Of a DNA stretch of 54,346 nucleotides, positions 33,112-42,892 are shown one piece after another. Source of the DNA: Oscillospiraceae bacterium (lineage in GTDB: Bacteria; Bacillota; Clostridia; Oscillospirales; Oscillospiraceae); the NCBI GenBank assembly GCA_017440525.1, contig JAFSHB010000007.1, forward strand, positions 1 through 54,346. Direction: 5' to 3'. The notes beneath the pieces were generated by a model. The model was given only the letters and a program-made list of their open reading frames with translations. It ran no database searches and was not told the origin of the DNA. A program made the translations under genes and the position numbers. How positions within the stretch are numbered: position 1 is the stretch's first letter; the number at the start of each line of letters is the position of its first letter.

Positions 33112-33988
33112 ATGCGTTTGTCCTCTCTTTCTTCCGCGCGATGACCGCTCTCACGATATCGCCGGTATCCTTTTTCGTTTCCATTACATCGTATCCGTTT
33201 TCCGCCAGAAGGCGGCATACAGCATCATCCTGCCCAAGACCGAATTCGAAGGCAAGATATCCGCCATCCTTCAAAACTTTCGAATAGTTGTCGATGATAG
33301 CGCGATAAAACACCAGACCATCTTCGCCGCCATAAAGCGCAAGATGTGGCTCATGATCCAGGACCGATCGGTCAAGCTCCTTCATCTCCTCCCCGGTGAT
33401 GTAGGGAGGATTTGAGACGATCATATCGAACATCCCCAATTCCGCCGCAGGGGGCTGCAATACATCTGCCTGCAGGCAGATGACACGGTCCAGCAGGCTC
33501 AGATCTGCGACATTCTTCTTTGCGATACGGAGGGCGTTCTCCGAAACATCACAAAGAACTACCTCAGCCTGCGGCAGGTCGAACGCGACCGCAAGACCGA
33601 TACAGCCAGACCCTGTGCAAAGATCCAGGATCTTCGGATGACTGCCAGCAGACGAAGCATATGACAGCACCAGCTCTGTGACGACCATAGTATCATCCCG
33701 CGGGATCAGCACATCCGGTGTGACCGTAAGATCCAGACCGTAAAAGCTCCAGCTCCCAAGCACATAGGCCAATGGTTCTCCACGCGCGACACGCTCGGCA
33801 TCACGCAGATAACGCTCCAGAACGCCCTTCGGGATCGGATCGTAGGACATGCTCATCAAGACAGCCGCATCATGCCCGGATGCCAACGACAGCAATTCCC
33901 TCGCGGCAAAGGAGGCACGCTGCTCCTCTGACGCAGAGAGCAACAGCCTGACATGACGGTACGCCTCACCAAAGGTGCCGATCACCAT
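33098..33988 (-). CDS. prmC: Peptide chain release factor N5-glutamine methyltransferase PrmC
   Basis: PrmC methylates the Gln of the GGQ motif in release factors. The 296-residue product has the helical N-terminal domain, the SAM-binding [17 protein letters not shown] and the catalytic NPPY motif in [16 protein letters not shown]. The start overlaps the yqhQ stop by 7 nt (ATGGTGA); an in-frame GTG one codon later is possible. The 3' end overlaps recA. No prfA is next to it, unlike many genomes. Confidence 0.95.
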   Translation of the reverse strand: MVIGTFGEAYRHVRLLLSASEEQRASFAARELLSLASGHDAAVLMSMSYDPIPKGVLERYLRDAERVARGEPLAYVLGSWSFYGLDLTVTPDVLIPRDDTMVVTELVLSYASSAGSHPKILDLCTGSGCIGLAVAFDLPQAEVVLCDVSENALRIAKKNVADLSLLDRVICLQADVLQPPAAELGMFDMIVSNPPYITGEEMKELDRSVLDHEPHLALYGGEDGLVFYRAIIDNYSKVLKDGGYLAFEFGLGQDDAVCRLLAENGYDVMETKKDTGDIVRAVIARKKERTNAYGNG

Positions 33989-34929
33989 TCGTCGCTGCCC
34001 TCTTCTTCCGGCAGGACCTCCTCCAGTGCCTTGATGGCAACTTCGATCATACCGTCGTCAGGTTCATTCGTCGTAAATCTCTGCATCCACTGCCCGGGTG
34101 CAGTCAAAATGTGCGTCAAGCAATTATCATGACGCCCAACGAGCCTGTTGAACTCGTAGCTGATACCTACGATCGGCAGCAGCAGGAGCAGATGGATCCC
34201 CATACGGGCAAATGTATTATCTACACGAATCAACGCGCCGCAGAGGATGCTGATACAAACGACTACCAGCAAGAAGCTGGTGCCGCATCTGGGATGCATC
34301 CTTGTCTGCACACGGACATTCTCCACCGTCAGAGGGAGCTTTGCCTCATAACAGCGAATGGTCTTGTGTTCCGCTCCATGATATGAGAATACTCTTTTCA
34401 TGTCCTTCATTTGGGACACTAAGATGATATATCCCATAAACAGGACGATCTTGAGCAGTCCTTCTATCAGATTTCTCAAAAAATAGTTGCCATGCAGCGC
34501 AGGGATCAGACCGGAGATGAAGGTGGGCAAAAGGATAAACAGTCCCACCGACATCAAGATACCAAGCACGGCGGAGAAATAAATGACCGCCTGCTCCAGT
34601 TTTTCTGACCCTAGTTTCTTTTCGAGCCAAACCTCGAACCGGGATGGCTCCGCATTTTCTTCCTCCGGATAGAATTCTGCGGAATACAACAGTGCCTTGA
34701 CACCATTGACCATGCTGGCTCCAAAAGCTATGACACCGCGCACCAGCGGCAGCTTCGCTAGAGGGCTGCGGTTCCCGAGCTTCAGCGGCTCCGTTTTGAC
34801 AACGATGCCCTCCGGGCCGCGCACGACGATAGACTGCTTTTCCGGACCGCGCATCATGATTCCTTCGATCAATGCCTGTCCACCGATCATCGTCTTGAAT
34901 TTTTCATTATTTTCCTGTTTTTGTTTCAT
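33982..34929 (-). CDS. yqhQ: DUF1385 membrane protein (YqhQ family)
   Basis: The 315-residue protein carries family signatures: MIGGQALIEGIMMRGPEKQ near the N-terminus, YHGAEHKTIRCYEA near residue 200, and RMHPRCGTSFLLVVV. About four to five membrane segments are visible. Function is unknown; the conserved Cys/His region may be a metal or active site. The ATG directly follows the histidine kinase stop (TAAATG). Together with the prmC overlap this implies one transcript. Confidence 0.9.
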   Translation of the reverse strand: MKQKQENNEKFKTMIGGQALIEGIMMRGPEKQSIVVRGPEGIVVKTEPLKLGNRSPLAKLPLVRGVIAFGASMVNGVKALLYSAEFYPEEENAEPSRFEVWLEKKLGSEKLEQAVIYFSAVLGILMSVGLFILLPTFISGLIPALHGNYFLRNLIEGLLKIVLFMGYIILVSQMKDMKRVFSYHGAEHKTIRCYEAKLPLTVENVRVQTRMHPRCGTSFLLVVVCISILCGALIRVDNTFARMGIHLLLLLPIVGISYEFNRLVGRHDNCLTHILTAPGQWMQRFTTNEPDDGMIEVAIKALEEVLPEEEGSDEW

Positions 34930-36360
34930 TTAAACTTCTCCGATCGGAAGCAGCACAGTAGCCATAGCTCCGCCGCCTTCCGCATTTTCAAGGATCAGCT
35001 CGCCGCCGTGCATGGTAACGATCTCCTCACACACAGCAAGACCGATCCCATTGCCTCTGGCCTTGGAGCTGCCCTTATAAAATTTCAGCTTGATATGAGG
35101 CAATTCGTCCTCCGGGATACCGGGGCCGAAGTCTCTGATCTGTACAACGACCTGATCATCTCTTCGGCTGATAGACGCCGTGATCCTCTTCCCCTCTCCA
35201 CCATGCTTCGCGGCATTATCCAGGATATTCAGGAATACCTGACGCAGTCTGGACCGATCGCACATGATCTCAGGGATATCATCGTCATTCTCCAAATATT
35301 CCAGCTCAATGCCTTCCTGACGAAGGCGGCTTCCATACATAAAGACCGTATCCTCAAATTCGGACAAGATCGGCGTCATCTCCATGTTTAGTGTGAATCT
35401 GCCATCCTGGATCCTTGTGAATTCCAGCAGTTCCTCCACCATACCGGTCAGCCGTCTGGCCTCGCGAAGAATGATCGCCATGCCGCGGCGCGTCTCCTCA
35501 GGATCCATAGTCTCCGAAGCCAACAAGGTCTCGCCCCAACCGGTGATGGCAGTCAGCGGTGTCCTCAGTTCATGGGATACAGACGAGATGAATTCCGTCT
35601 GCATCTTCTCTGTCTGACTGATCTTTGCCGACATCTCATTGATGGTATCTGCAAGCTCGCCGATCTCGTCATCCTGATGCTTCTGGATCGTTGCGCCGTA
35701 GGAACCGGCCGCGATCCGTTTTGCTGTGACGGTGATCTCAGCAACGGGATCCAGGATAGAGCGGATGAAGAAACGGCTGCTGTAGAGCACGAAAGATATG
35801 ACAAAAATACCGATCAGGACTGCGATACACACAGACATCCCTATCTGCTTGTCCACATTCCGCATGCTCGTAACATAGCGCAAAACGCCGATCAGCTCAC
35901 CATTGGAGTAGACCATGGGACTGGATACTGCCATGATGCGCTCACCGGTATAGGGATTCCTGCCGCGGTATGTCGTCATCTCACGGACGGCGATCGCCTC
36001 TGCCACATCAGGGGTCTTTGGTGCCTCTCCGGCCCACTGGCCGAAGGAGGACGCAACGATCTTCCCATTCGTGGAGATGAACTGTAGTTCCAACCGATCC
36101 TTCTCCTCGAAATTCTGAGCAAAACGGATACAGGATTGGTAATACTCACGATAGCTCTGGTTGATGTAACTGCGGAAAAAATCAGTAGTCGTGCCCGCCT
36201 TCTCCTCCAGTCCGACCCGAAGGTTGGAATAGGAATAGGCCGCAAATGACACAGAAAATACCGCAACAAAGACGATCACCAATGCGATCACCAGCGCCAC
36301 ACTATTGAACATCCAACGGCGTTCTATGCCGGTGGGCTTGCGAAACTTTTTGATCGTCAT
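34930..36360 (-). CDS. Sensor histidine kinase
   Basis: The 476-residue membrane kinase has TM1 (about 17-45), an extracytoplasmic sensor of about 120 residues (with a possible dCache/PAS-like fold), TM2 (about 165-190) and a HAMP domain. The dimerisation domain has the phospho-His motif SSVSHELRTPLTAITGW. The HATPase domain has N-box LNILDNAAKHGG and G-box DFGPGIPED. The ATG at 36360 has AAAGGAAG upstream; the earlier frame to 36402 overlaps the response regulator. It follows the regulator by 29 nt, so the two form a pair. Its signal is unknown. Confidence 0.93.
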   Translation of the reverse strand: MTIKKFRKPTGIERRWMFNSVALVIALVIVFVAVFSVSFAAYSYSNLRVGLEEKAGTTTDFFRSYINQSYREYYQSCIRFAQNFEEKDRLELQFISTNGKIVASSFGQWAGEAPKTPDVAEAIAVREMTTYRGRNPYTGERIMAVSSPMVYSNGELIGVLRYVTSMRNVDKQIGMSVCIAVLIGIFVISFVLYSSRFFIRSILDPVAEITVTAKRIAAGSYGATIQKHQDDEIGELADTINEMSAKISQTEKMQTEFISSVSHELRTPLTAITGWGETLLASETMDPEETRRGMAIILREARRLTGMVEELLEFTRIQDGRFTLNMEMTPILSEFEDTVFMYGSRLRQEGIELEYLENDDDIPEIMCDRSRLRQVFLNILDNAAKHGGEGKRITASISRRDDQVVVQIRDFGPGIPEDELPHIKLKFYKGSSKARGNGIGLAVCEEIVTMHGGELILENAEGGGAMATVLLPIGEV

Positions 36361-36389
36361 CACTTCCTTTGCGCGGATATGGGCGAGGC

Positions 36390-37076
36390 TCAAGCGCCCC
36401 ACTTATAGCCAAAGCCCCAGACAGTGGTGATGTAGGTGGGGTTGGCGGTATCGTCCTCGATCTTGATGCGAAGGCGTCTGATATTGACATCCACGATCTT
36501 CAATTCGCCGTCATAATCCCGCCCCCACACAGCGGCAAGGATATCTTCTCTGGACAAAGCTCTTCCGGGATTTTGCATGAACAACTTCATGATGGCATAC
36601 TCCACCTGCGTCAGCTTGATGCGGCGGCCGGCCTTGTCCAAAGTTCGATTGCGGGTATTGAGGATGAACGGCCCCTGCTCGATCTCGACAGAATCCGGCG
36701 CAGCATCCGCACCAACACGGCGGAACAGCGCATCGATACGGGCAGTCAGCTCCGCAGGACTGAAAGGCTTGGTGATGTAGTCGTCAGCACCGGTCATCAG
36801 ACCTGTGACCTTATCCATTTCCTGGCTGCGGGCAGTCAGCATGATGATACCGATCTGCTTATCTGTTGCGCGGATATTGCGGCAGACCTCAAAACCATCG
36901 ATATCGGGCAGCATGATATCCAAGATCGCAACGCCGACATCGGGGTTGTTCTTCAACTGCTCAAGGGCCTCCATGCCGGTACCGGCTTCAATGGCCTCAT
37001 AACCTGCTCGTTTGAGATTGATAACGACAAAGCTGCGTATGCTGACTTCGTCCTCCAAGATCAAAACTTTTTTCAT
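36390..37076 (-). CDS. OmpR/PhoB-family response regulator
   Basis: The 228-residue product has a receiver (MKKVLILEDEVSIRSFV; phospho-Asp53 in VAILDIMLP; Thr in MLTARS; Lys in DYITKPF) and a C-terminal winged helix (LTQVEYAIMKLFMQNPGRAL ... VDVNIRRLRIKIE ... TVWGFGYKW). It should be activated by the downstream kinase. The ATG at 37076 has GAGGAGAG upstream, and the lipoprotein stop lies 15 nt before it. Targets are unknown; its own promoter is the first candidate. Confidence 0.95.
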   Translation of the reverse strand: MKKVLILEDEVSIRSFVVINLKRAGYEAIEAGTGMEALEQLKNNPDVGVAILDIMLPDIDGFEVCRNIRATDKQIGIIMLTARSQEMDKVTGLMTGADDYITKPFSPAELTARIDALFRRVGADAAPDSVEIEQGPFILNTRNRTLDKAGRRIKLTQVEYAIMKLFMQNPGRALSREDILAAVWGRDYDGELKIVDVNIRRLRIKIEDDTANPTYITTVWGFGYKWGA

Positions 37077-37091
37077 GAACGCTCTCCTCAC

Positions 37092-38429
37092 TTATGTTTC
37101 GCCAGAGTTCCAGTCCATATAGATGAAATGGAACATGGCGTTCAATTCTTCTTGTGTAAGCTCTTCTGCCCACTTGGACGATCCCAAAGAAGCCGCGTAG
37201 GCGACCTCTCCCTTTTCCGCAAGCAGAGATCTGCCTGCCTCGGATGCCAACTGCGCTCTCTTTTCACCCGTGATGGCATAGATCGTCACGATCTCATCCG
37301 GCTCTTCATCGTATCCGCGCCACTGCGAGATCTTCACTGCGGAGATCCCATCCTGCAGGGTCTGTCTGGATACTGTGATCTGATCGCACCAATGCTCCGG
37401 CAGTGTCAGGTACCACCCCGCCGGATAATTATGATAGGTCGTCATCTTGATCTTGGCACGGCCATCTATCGTCAGGCTGTACCACTCAATGATCCACTGC
37501 GTCTCTTCCCCGGCCGCATGGCTCGGCAAGGCGAGTGGCAGCGGTAATTCGATCACACCGTCGGCATCGATATCCGATGCATATACATTATAGCTGCGCA
37601 CGGTCTGGGCACTGACACCAAGCTCTCCGCCCGTGGCGATATTGCGCAGCGCATCTTCCCGTACTGCAAAAATATCCGTGATGATCGTATCTTCTTCATA
37701 GGTACTGGCGACGAACACCGCCGGCGCACCGCCTTCCAGGCAGCCGGTGATGATACGCTTGATCTGCTTCGCCCCGACGGACATACTGGCTTCCTGTTCG
37801 CGTTCCATGCGGTCATCGTGCCAGCGGTAGAGCTCCGCGATACCGGCCCGCTCTTCTGCCTCCAGCCGGAGGACGAACACATCCTTGCGTTCGTCCGCAT
37901 CAAGATCGACGACCTTGAACTCAGAGTATGTACAGGTCATCAGCGCCGTCATCTCACCGTTGCGGCATGAATACGCCGTCAAAGACCGAAGGATCTGATC
38001 GCTCAAACGCCGTCCCAAAAGGATCTCATACCCCGGTGTACCATCGAGCTGGACATATTCCACAGCGTCAAAACCGCTGCCTTCCCCTTCGATCACCGCG
38101 ATATTGGTGTAGCTGTCTTCCGTCCGGTCGAACACATAGGCTTTCAGCGGCAGTTCCCCCATCGTTTTTAAAAACACCACGGCTTCATCATCGCTGTCGC
38201 CATCAAGATCCACCAGCTGGACTGACTGCTGATTGGAGCCTGTGAGCGGTCCGGCATACGATGCCCCCGGTGTCATGACCTGATCGATCGCATACTGCAG
38301 ATCGTAATAGGCCTCGGACTGCTTTGGCAGCGCATACAGATCATCGGACACATTGGCCGAACAAGCGCTCAGCACCAGAGTGAGCAGGATGCACACTACA
38401 AGTACAGTCGATATTTTGTTCCATCTCAT
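37092..38429 (-). CDS. Lipoprotein with FG-GAP/VCBS-like acidic repeats, first gene of the two-component operon
   Basis: The 445-residue protein has a lipoprotein signal with lipobox LSAC near residue 22. The mature part contains repeated Asp-rich turns such as DLDGDSDDEAVVF, DLDADERKDVFVL and DIDADGVIELPL, resembling the calcium-binding DxDxDG loops of FG-GAP/VCBS propellers. It should be an outer-surface, Ca-dependent propeller. The ATG at 38429 has AGGAGGTG at 7 nt; the longer frame to 38456 lies at the transcription start. Cotranscription with the regulator and kinase suggests an accessory sensor, which is inference. Confidence 0.85.
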   Translation of the reverse strand: MRWNKISTVLVVCILLTLVLSACSANVSDDLYALPKQSEAYYDLQYAIDQVMTPGASYAGPLTGSNQQSVQLVDLDGDSDDEAVVFLKTMGELPLKAYVFDRTEDSYTNIAVIEGEGSGFDAVEYVQLDGTPGYEILLGRRLSDQILRSLTAYSCRNGEMTALMTCTYSEFKVVDLDADERKDVFVLRLEAEERAGIAELYRWHDDRMEREQEASMSVGAKQIKRIITGCLEGGAPAVFVASTYEEDTIITDIFAVREDALRNIATGGELGVSAQTVRSYNVYASDIDADGVIELPLPLALPSHAAGEETQWIIEWYSLTIDGRAKIKMTTYHNYPAGWYLTLPEHWCDQITVSRQTLQDGISAVKISQWRGYDEEPDEIVTIYAITGEKRAQLASEAGRSLLAEKGEVAYAASLGSSKWAEELTQEELNAMFHFIYMDWNSGET

Positions 38430-38462
38430 GGGCATCCACCTCCTCTGATCATCCAAATTAGG

Positions 38463-38468
38463 ATTATA
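38463..38468 (-). promoter_or_regulatory. Extended -10 promoter of the lipoprotein/two-component/recA operon
   Basis: The minus strand has TGATATAAT, an extended -10 with consensus TATAAT at 38463-38468. The -35 is weak. It lies 40 bp after the dnaE stop, with no terminator between, so readthrough from dnaE is possible. Confidence 0.55.
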
Positions 38469-38507
38469 TCACATTTTCTTTCCGATTTGTAGTCCTTTTG
38501 TAAATTT

Positions 38508-41500
38508 TCATTTCAGCACTACATTTCCTTCGCCCAAGATATCGCGAAGCTCCTGCAAGAGATCCTTATCCGGCACGCAGTGGGTCTGGCGGCGTATCTT
38601 CGTATCTTCAAAATATAATACCACAGGCATTTGCCCCGGGAACATATTGAGTACAGGGCGCACTCTTTGAAACGCTCTGCCCGTTTCATTCGGGAACTTC
38701 AGATAGAGTTTTTCCGCCTTTACAGGCTCCGCCGGCGCCTGGAGCGTGAATTGCTCCATGGACCACACCTGATCTACGATCATTTGGGGCGCTTTTTCAT
38801 CTCTCACAGAAAGCTTGCCCATGACCACGACGGTGCTATTTTCAGCAAGATATGCTCCATACTGGTTGAACGCATTGGAGAACACCAAAAGCTCCATGGC
38901 AGCCGTGTCATCTTCCAAAGTCACATAGGCCATCATGGTATTGTTCCTGGTGGTCTTCATTTTCACCTGCTGCACCACACCTGCGATTCGGATCCGCTGC
39001 TCATCGCGGAACGCACCTGTGCCATTCTCAAAGCTCTCCAGGACATCGCCGACCGCAGCGATCCCCGCCTTTCGCAGGCCGGAACGGTACTCATCCATAG
39101 GATGACCGGAAAGATAAAGACCGGTCACTTCCTTCTCCATCGCCATGAGCTCCTGCTTCGTCAGTTCCGCAAGGTCAGGAGCTTTGATGTGGCTGACCGA
39201 TGTTTCCGCTGCACCGATGTCAAAAAGACCGACCTGTCCTTCGACATTTTTTCTGCGGTTCTCTGCAACAGAATCCATGACCTGCTCATACAGATACAGC
39301 AGCTGACTGCGCTTCATACCGAAGCAGTCGCAGGCCCCGCACTTGATCAGGTTCTCCATGGCACGCTTATTGAGCTCCTGCCCCATCCGGCTGCAAAGAT
39401 CCTCCAGATCCCGGTAGCTGCCTCCAGCCTCACGCTCGGCAACGACATTTCGGATAAAGCCGCGTCCGATATTTTTGACAGCAACGAGACCAAAGCGGAT
39501 GCCGTCCTCCACGACCTTGAATTGGTCTGTAGATGCATTGATATCAGGCGGCAATACCGCCAGCCCCAATTCTTTACACTCTGCGATATACCCCGCGACC
39601 TTGACAGAATCATCGAGGACCGAGGTCATCAGAGCTGCCATATACTCCTTGGGATAATGGCACTTCAAATATGCTGTATCATATGCGACCTTTGCGTAGC
39701 ATACCGCGTGCGCCTTGTTGAACGCATAGTTCGCAAAATCCAGGATCTCATCGTAGATCGCCTGCGCCGCTTTTTCCGGAACGCCATTGGCGATCGCGCC
39801 CGGGATCCCTCTGGCAGGATCGCCGAAAATAAACGCCTTTCTTTCAGAAACGATCACATCCTGCTTTTTCTTGGAGATCGCACGGCGCATATTATCAGCC
39901 TGTCCGAGGCTAAAGCCGCCCAGTCGGCGGAAGATCTCGATGACCTGCTCCTGATAGACGATACAGCCGTAGGTGACTGCCAGGATCGGCTCCAGCGAAG
40001 GATGCTTATAGGTGATCGTCTCCGGATGCAGCTTGCTTTGGATGAATTTCGGGATAGAATCCATTGGACCGGGACGGTAGAGGGCCACGATCGCAGTGAT
40101 ATCCTCGATAGACTGAGGCTTCATACTGACACAGACACCTGTCATACCGGCAGATTCCATCTGGAACACACCAGAGGTCTTGCCTTCGGCAAGCATGGCA
40201 AAGGTCTGCGGATCGTCGTCCGGGATATGTGCCATATCGAATGACGGCTCTTTCACTCTGATATCCTCGACAGCATCCTGAATGACCGTCAGGTTTCTCA
40301 GACCAAGGAAGTCCATCTTCAGAAGCCCCAGTTCTTCCAGCGTCGTCATGGTGTACTGGGTCACGATCGTATCATCATTGGTACTTAAAGGTACATAGTC
40401 GTAAACAGGACGCTTTGTGATCACGACACCGGCCGCATGGGTCGATGTATTGCGCGGCATGCCTTCCAGCGCCTTTGCCGTATCGATCAGTTCCCTGACC
40501 CGCGCATCGCCATCATACATCTCCTTGAGCTTCGGAGAGATCTTCAGCGCTTCTTCCAGCGTGATATGCAGCGGCATCGTGGGGACCTGTTTCGCAACGA
40601 TATCCGTCTCCGCATAGGTAAAATTCAGTGCGCGTCCCACATCGCGGATCGCACCGCGTGCCGCCATGGTACCAAAGGTCGCGATCTGGGCCACATGGTC
40701 CTCACCATACTTGCGGCGTACATATTCCACCACTTCTCCACGGCGTGTATCGCCAAAGTCCATATCGATATCAGGCATGGAGATGCGTTCCGGATTCAGG
40801 AAGCGTTCAAAGTAAAGGCTGTATTTCATCGGATCGAGATCCGTGATATACAATGTATAGGAGACCATGGAGCCAGCCGCGCTCCCGCGGCCGGGACCGA
40901 CCGGGATATCCACACTTTTGGCGTAGCGCACAAAATCGGAAACGATCAGGAAATAGTCCGTAAAGCCCATCTTTTCGATCATATCGATCTCATATTCCAA
41001 CTGCTTGCGATACTCAGGATGACGGTCGCCATAGCGCTCCTCGAAGCCCTTGCTGCAGAGCTCTTTCAGATAAGAGAGGGAATCGTAGCCCTCCGGCAGC
41101 TTGAATTCCGGCAGATGGTATTTGCCGAAAGTAAATTCCAGATCACACCGTTCCGCGATCTTGACCGTATTCTCAAAGGCTTCTGTTTGCTGCGGGAACA
41201 GCGCACGAAGCTCCGCCTCAGACTTCAGATAAAATTCGTCCGTCTCGAACTTCATGCGGTTGGGGTCATCGACAGTCTTTCCCATCTGGATGCACATCAA
41301 AACATCCTGCATACGGCTGTCTTCCCGCCTGAGATAATGCGCGTCATTGGATACGACGAGAGGGATCCCCGTCTCCCGCGCGATCTTCAGGATGCCTTGG
41401 TTGATCTGCTGCTGTTCCGCAAGGCCATGGTCTTGCAGTTCCAAATAAAAATCGTCCTCACCGAACAATGCTGCATACTGCAGAGCCGTAGCTTTTGCAC

Positions 41501-41957
41501 TCTCGATATCTCCGGAAAGGATCTGCTGCGGGATCTTGCCCGCTACACAGGCAGACAGCGCGATCAGACCTTCATGATGCGCTTCGAGCAGCTCCATATC
41601 CACGCGCGGCTTTCCGTAAAATCCCTCTACGAAAGCCTGCGAGACCATATAGCTCAAGTTACGATAGCCTGTCTCATTTTTGCAAAGCAGCACCAGATGG
41701 TTGCTCTCATTATCTGTTCCATGGACACGGTCATGCCGTGTTCTGGGCGCGACATACACCTCACAGCCGATGATCGGCTTGATGCCGGCTTTCTTGGCAG
41801 CGCGGTAAAAATCGATCACGCCGTACATGACACCATGGTCCGTGATCGCAATGGCATCCTGCCCCAATTCCTTGACACGGTCCATGATGCCCTTGATGCG
41901 GCATGCACCGTCCAGCAGGCTATACTCTGTATGGACATGAAGATGAACAAAACCCAT
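38508..41957 (-). CDS. dnaE: DNA polymerase III alpha subunit DnaE
   Basis: The 1149-residue C-family polymerase has an N-terminal PHP domain (FVHLHVHTEYSLLDGACR, AITDHGVMYG). The catalytic Asp motif is PDIDMDFGDTRRGEV, with GPGRGSAAGSMVSY before it. Helix-hairpin-helix and OB-fold (RIAGVVQQVKMKTTRNN) domains follow. The length and layout fit DnaE1/DnaE3 of Firmicutes; a separate PolC may exist elsewhere. The ATG at 41957 has AGGAGG upstream. It follows whiA by 22 nt. Confidence 0.97.
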   Translation of the reverse strand: MGFVHLHVHTEYSLLDGACRIKGIMDRVKELGQDAIAITDHGVMYGVIDFYRAAKKAGIKPIIGCEVYVAPRTRHDRVHGTDNESNHLVLLCKNETGYRNLSYMVSQAFVEGFYGKPRVDMELLEAHHEGLIALSACVAGKIPQQILSGDIESAKATALQYAALFGEDDFYLELQDHGLAEQQQINQGILKIARETGIPLVVSNDAHYLRREDSRMQDVLMCIQMGKTVDDPNRMKFETDEFYLKSEAELRALFPQQTEAFENTVKIAERCDLEFTFGKYHLPEFKLPEGYDSLSYLKELCSKGFEERYGDRHPEYRKQLEYEIDMIEKMGFTDYFLIVSDFVRYAKSVDIPVGPGRGSAAGSMVSYTLYITDLDPMKYSLYFERFLNPERISMPDIDMDFGDTRRGEVVEYVRRKYGEDHVAQIATFGTMAARGAIRDVGRALNFTYAETDIVAKQVPTMPLHITLEEALKISPKLKEMYDGDARVRELIDTAKALEGMPRNTSTHAAGVVITKRPVYDYVPLSTNDDTIVTQYTMTTLEELGLLKMDFLGLRNLTVIQDAVEDIRVKEPSFDMAHIPDDDPQTFAMLAEGKTSGVFQMESAGMTGVCVSMKPQSIEDITAIVALYRPGPMDSIPKFIQSKLHPETITYKHPSLEPILAVTYGCIVYQEQVIEIFRRLGGFSLGQADNMRRAISKKKQDVIVSERKAFIFGDPARGIPGAIANGVPEKAAQAIYDEILDFANYAFNKAHAVCYAKVAYDTAYLKCHYPKEYMAALMTSVLDDSVKVAGYIAECKELGLAVLPPDINASTDQFKVVEDGIRFGLVAVKNIGRGFIRNVVAEREAGGSYRDLEDLCSRMGQELNKRAMENLIKCGACDCFGMKRSQLLYLYEQVMDSVAENRRKNVEGQVGLFDIGAAETSVSHIKAPDLAELTKQELMAMEKEVTGLYLSGHPMDEYRSGLRKAGIAAVGDVLESFENGTGAFRDEQRIRIAGVVQQVKMKTTRNNTMMAYVTLEDDTAAMELLVFSNAFNQYGAYLAENSTVVVMGKLSVRDEKAPQMIVDQVWSMEQFTLQAPAEPVKAEKLYLKFPNETGRAFQRVRPVLNMFPGQMPVVLYFEDTKIRRQTHCVPDKDLLQELRDILGEGNVVLK

Positions 41958-41979
41958 ATCCGATCCTCCTATCGGGCTC

Positions 41980-42870
41980 TCAGCCCCTGGATAACTCCAA
42001 GATCTTTCGCATCCTGTGATTGATCGCCGACTTCGTCAGCGGCGGATCCTGCATCTGTGCAAGTTCCAAAAGCGATGCCTCAGGATACGCTTTTCTCAGT
42101 TCGGCAGTCTCTCTCAGCTTTTGCGGCAGCTGCTCGTACAGGTCCATTTTTTCCAGCTTCCTGATCGCTGCCAGCTGTTCCTGCGCCGCATTTACCGTCT
42201 TTCCCACATTGGCTGTCTCGCAATTGACCCATCGATTGATCTTATTCCTGAATTCCTTTTCCACCTTGGCTTCCATGATCTGCATAGCGCACACAGGTGC
42301 GCCCAGCGTGGTAAGGACATCCTCGATGTGGTCGCTCTGCTTAAAATACAGGATGCTGTTGCCGCCTCTTGTGGTATCCTTGGGGTAAAAGCCGAGCTCC
42401 ATGAGCAGGCTGTAGACTTCCCGCCCTACATAATGGTGGGAAGTAGCAAATTCCAGATGGTAACGCTTTTCCGGGTCGGTGACGGAACCGCCTGCCATGA
42501 ATGCGCCGCGCACAAAGGAGATCTTGCAATGGTCCTCCTCCAGTACGCTCAAATTGACATGAAGGCTCACCGTTGCCTGCACATCCAACCCAAATGTCTC
42601 GTATATGGCAGAGAGCTTCCGGGGACAGTCGATCGTAAAGATCGCTTTTCCCTGCTCCTGATTCGGAAGCTGATCAAACTCGATATCGAATGCTTTTTTA
42701 AAAAGTCTCGGCAAGCGCTGCGCCAGATCCCTGCTCTCTGTGACGATCTTGATGCATCCGGGCGTAAAGGTATTGCAAAACAGCAAAATGCCATAGGCTT
42801 CCGCAATGGCACAGCAGGTATGGATAGGCTGACGCGCAAGCTCAGCCTTGACATTGGAACAAAAGGACAT
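41980..42870 (-). CDS. whiA: DNA-binding protein WhiA
   Basis: WhiA combines a homing-endonuclease-like LAGLIDADG fold with a C-terminal helix-turn-helix. In actinobacteria it controls sporulation; in Firmicutes it affects cell division. The 296-residue product shows the N-terminal region SFCSNVKAELARQPIHTCC, the core GAFMAGGSVTDPEKRYHLEF, and the C-terminal HTH LLELAQMQDPPLTKSAINHRMRKI. It sits 22 nt after rapZ. The gene usually found between them (yvcK/glmR) is absent. Confidence 0.95.
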   Translation of the reverse strand: MSFCSNVKAELARQPIHTCCAIAEAYGILLFCNTFTPGCIKIVTESRDLAQRLPRLFKKAFDIEFDQLPNQEQGKAIFTIDCPRKLSAIYETFGLDVQATVSLHVNLSVLEEDHCKISFVRGAFMAGGSVTDPEKRYHLEFATSHHYVGREVYSLLMELGFYPKDTTRGGNSILYFKQSDHIEDVLTTLGAPVCAMQIMEAKVEKEFRNKINRWVNCETANVGKTVNAAQEQLAAIRKLEKMDLYEQLPQKLRETAELRKAYPEASLLELAQMQDPPLTKSAINHRMRKILELSRG

Positions 42871-42892
42871 ACTACACCTCTATCTACGCGCT

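Noticed and set aside
33098..33180. LexA (SOS) box upstream of recA
   Set aside because: I found no GAAC-N4-GTTC-type dyad close to the recA start; the region is prmC coding sequence.
38631..42023. Long plus-strand frames opposite dnaE (537 and 528 residues)
   Set aside because: They are shadows of a well-supported DnaE with intact motifs; they lack starts with ribosome binding sites and any family signature.
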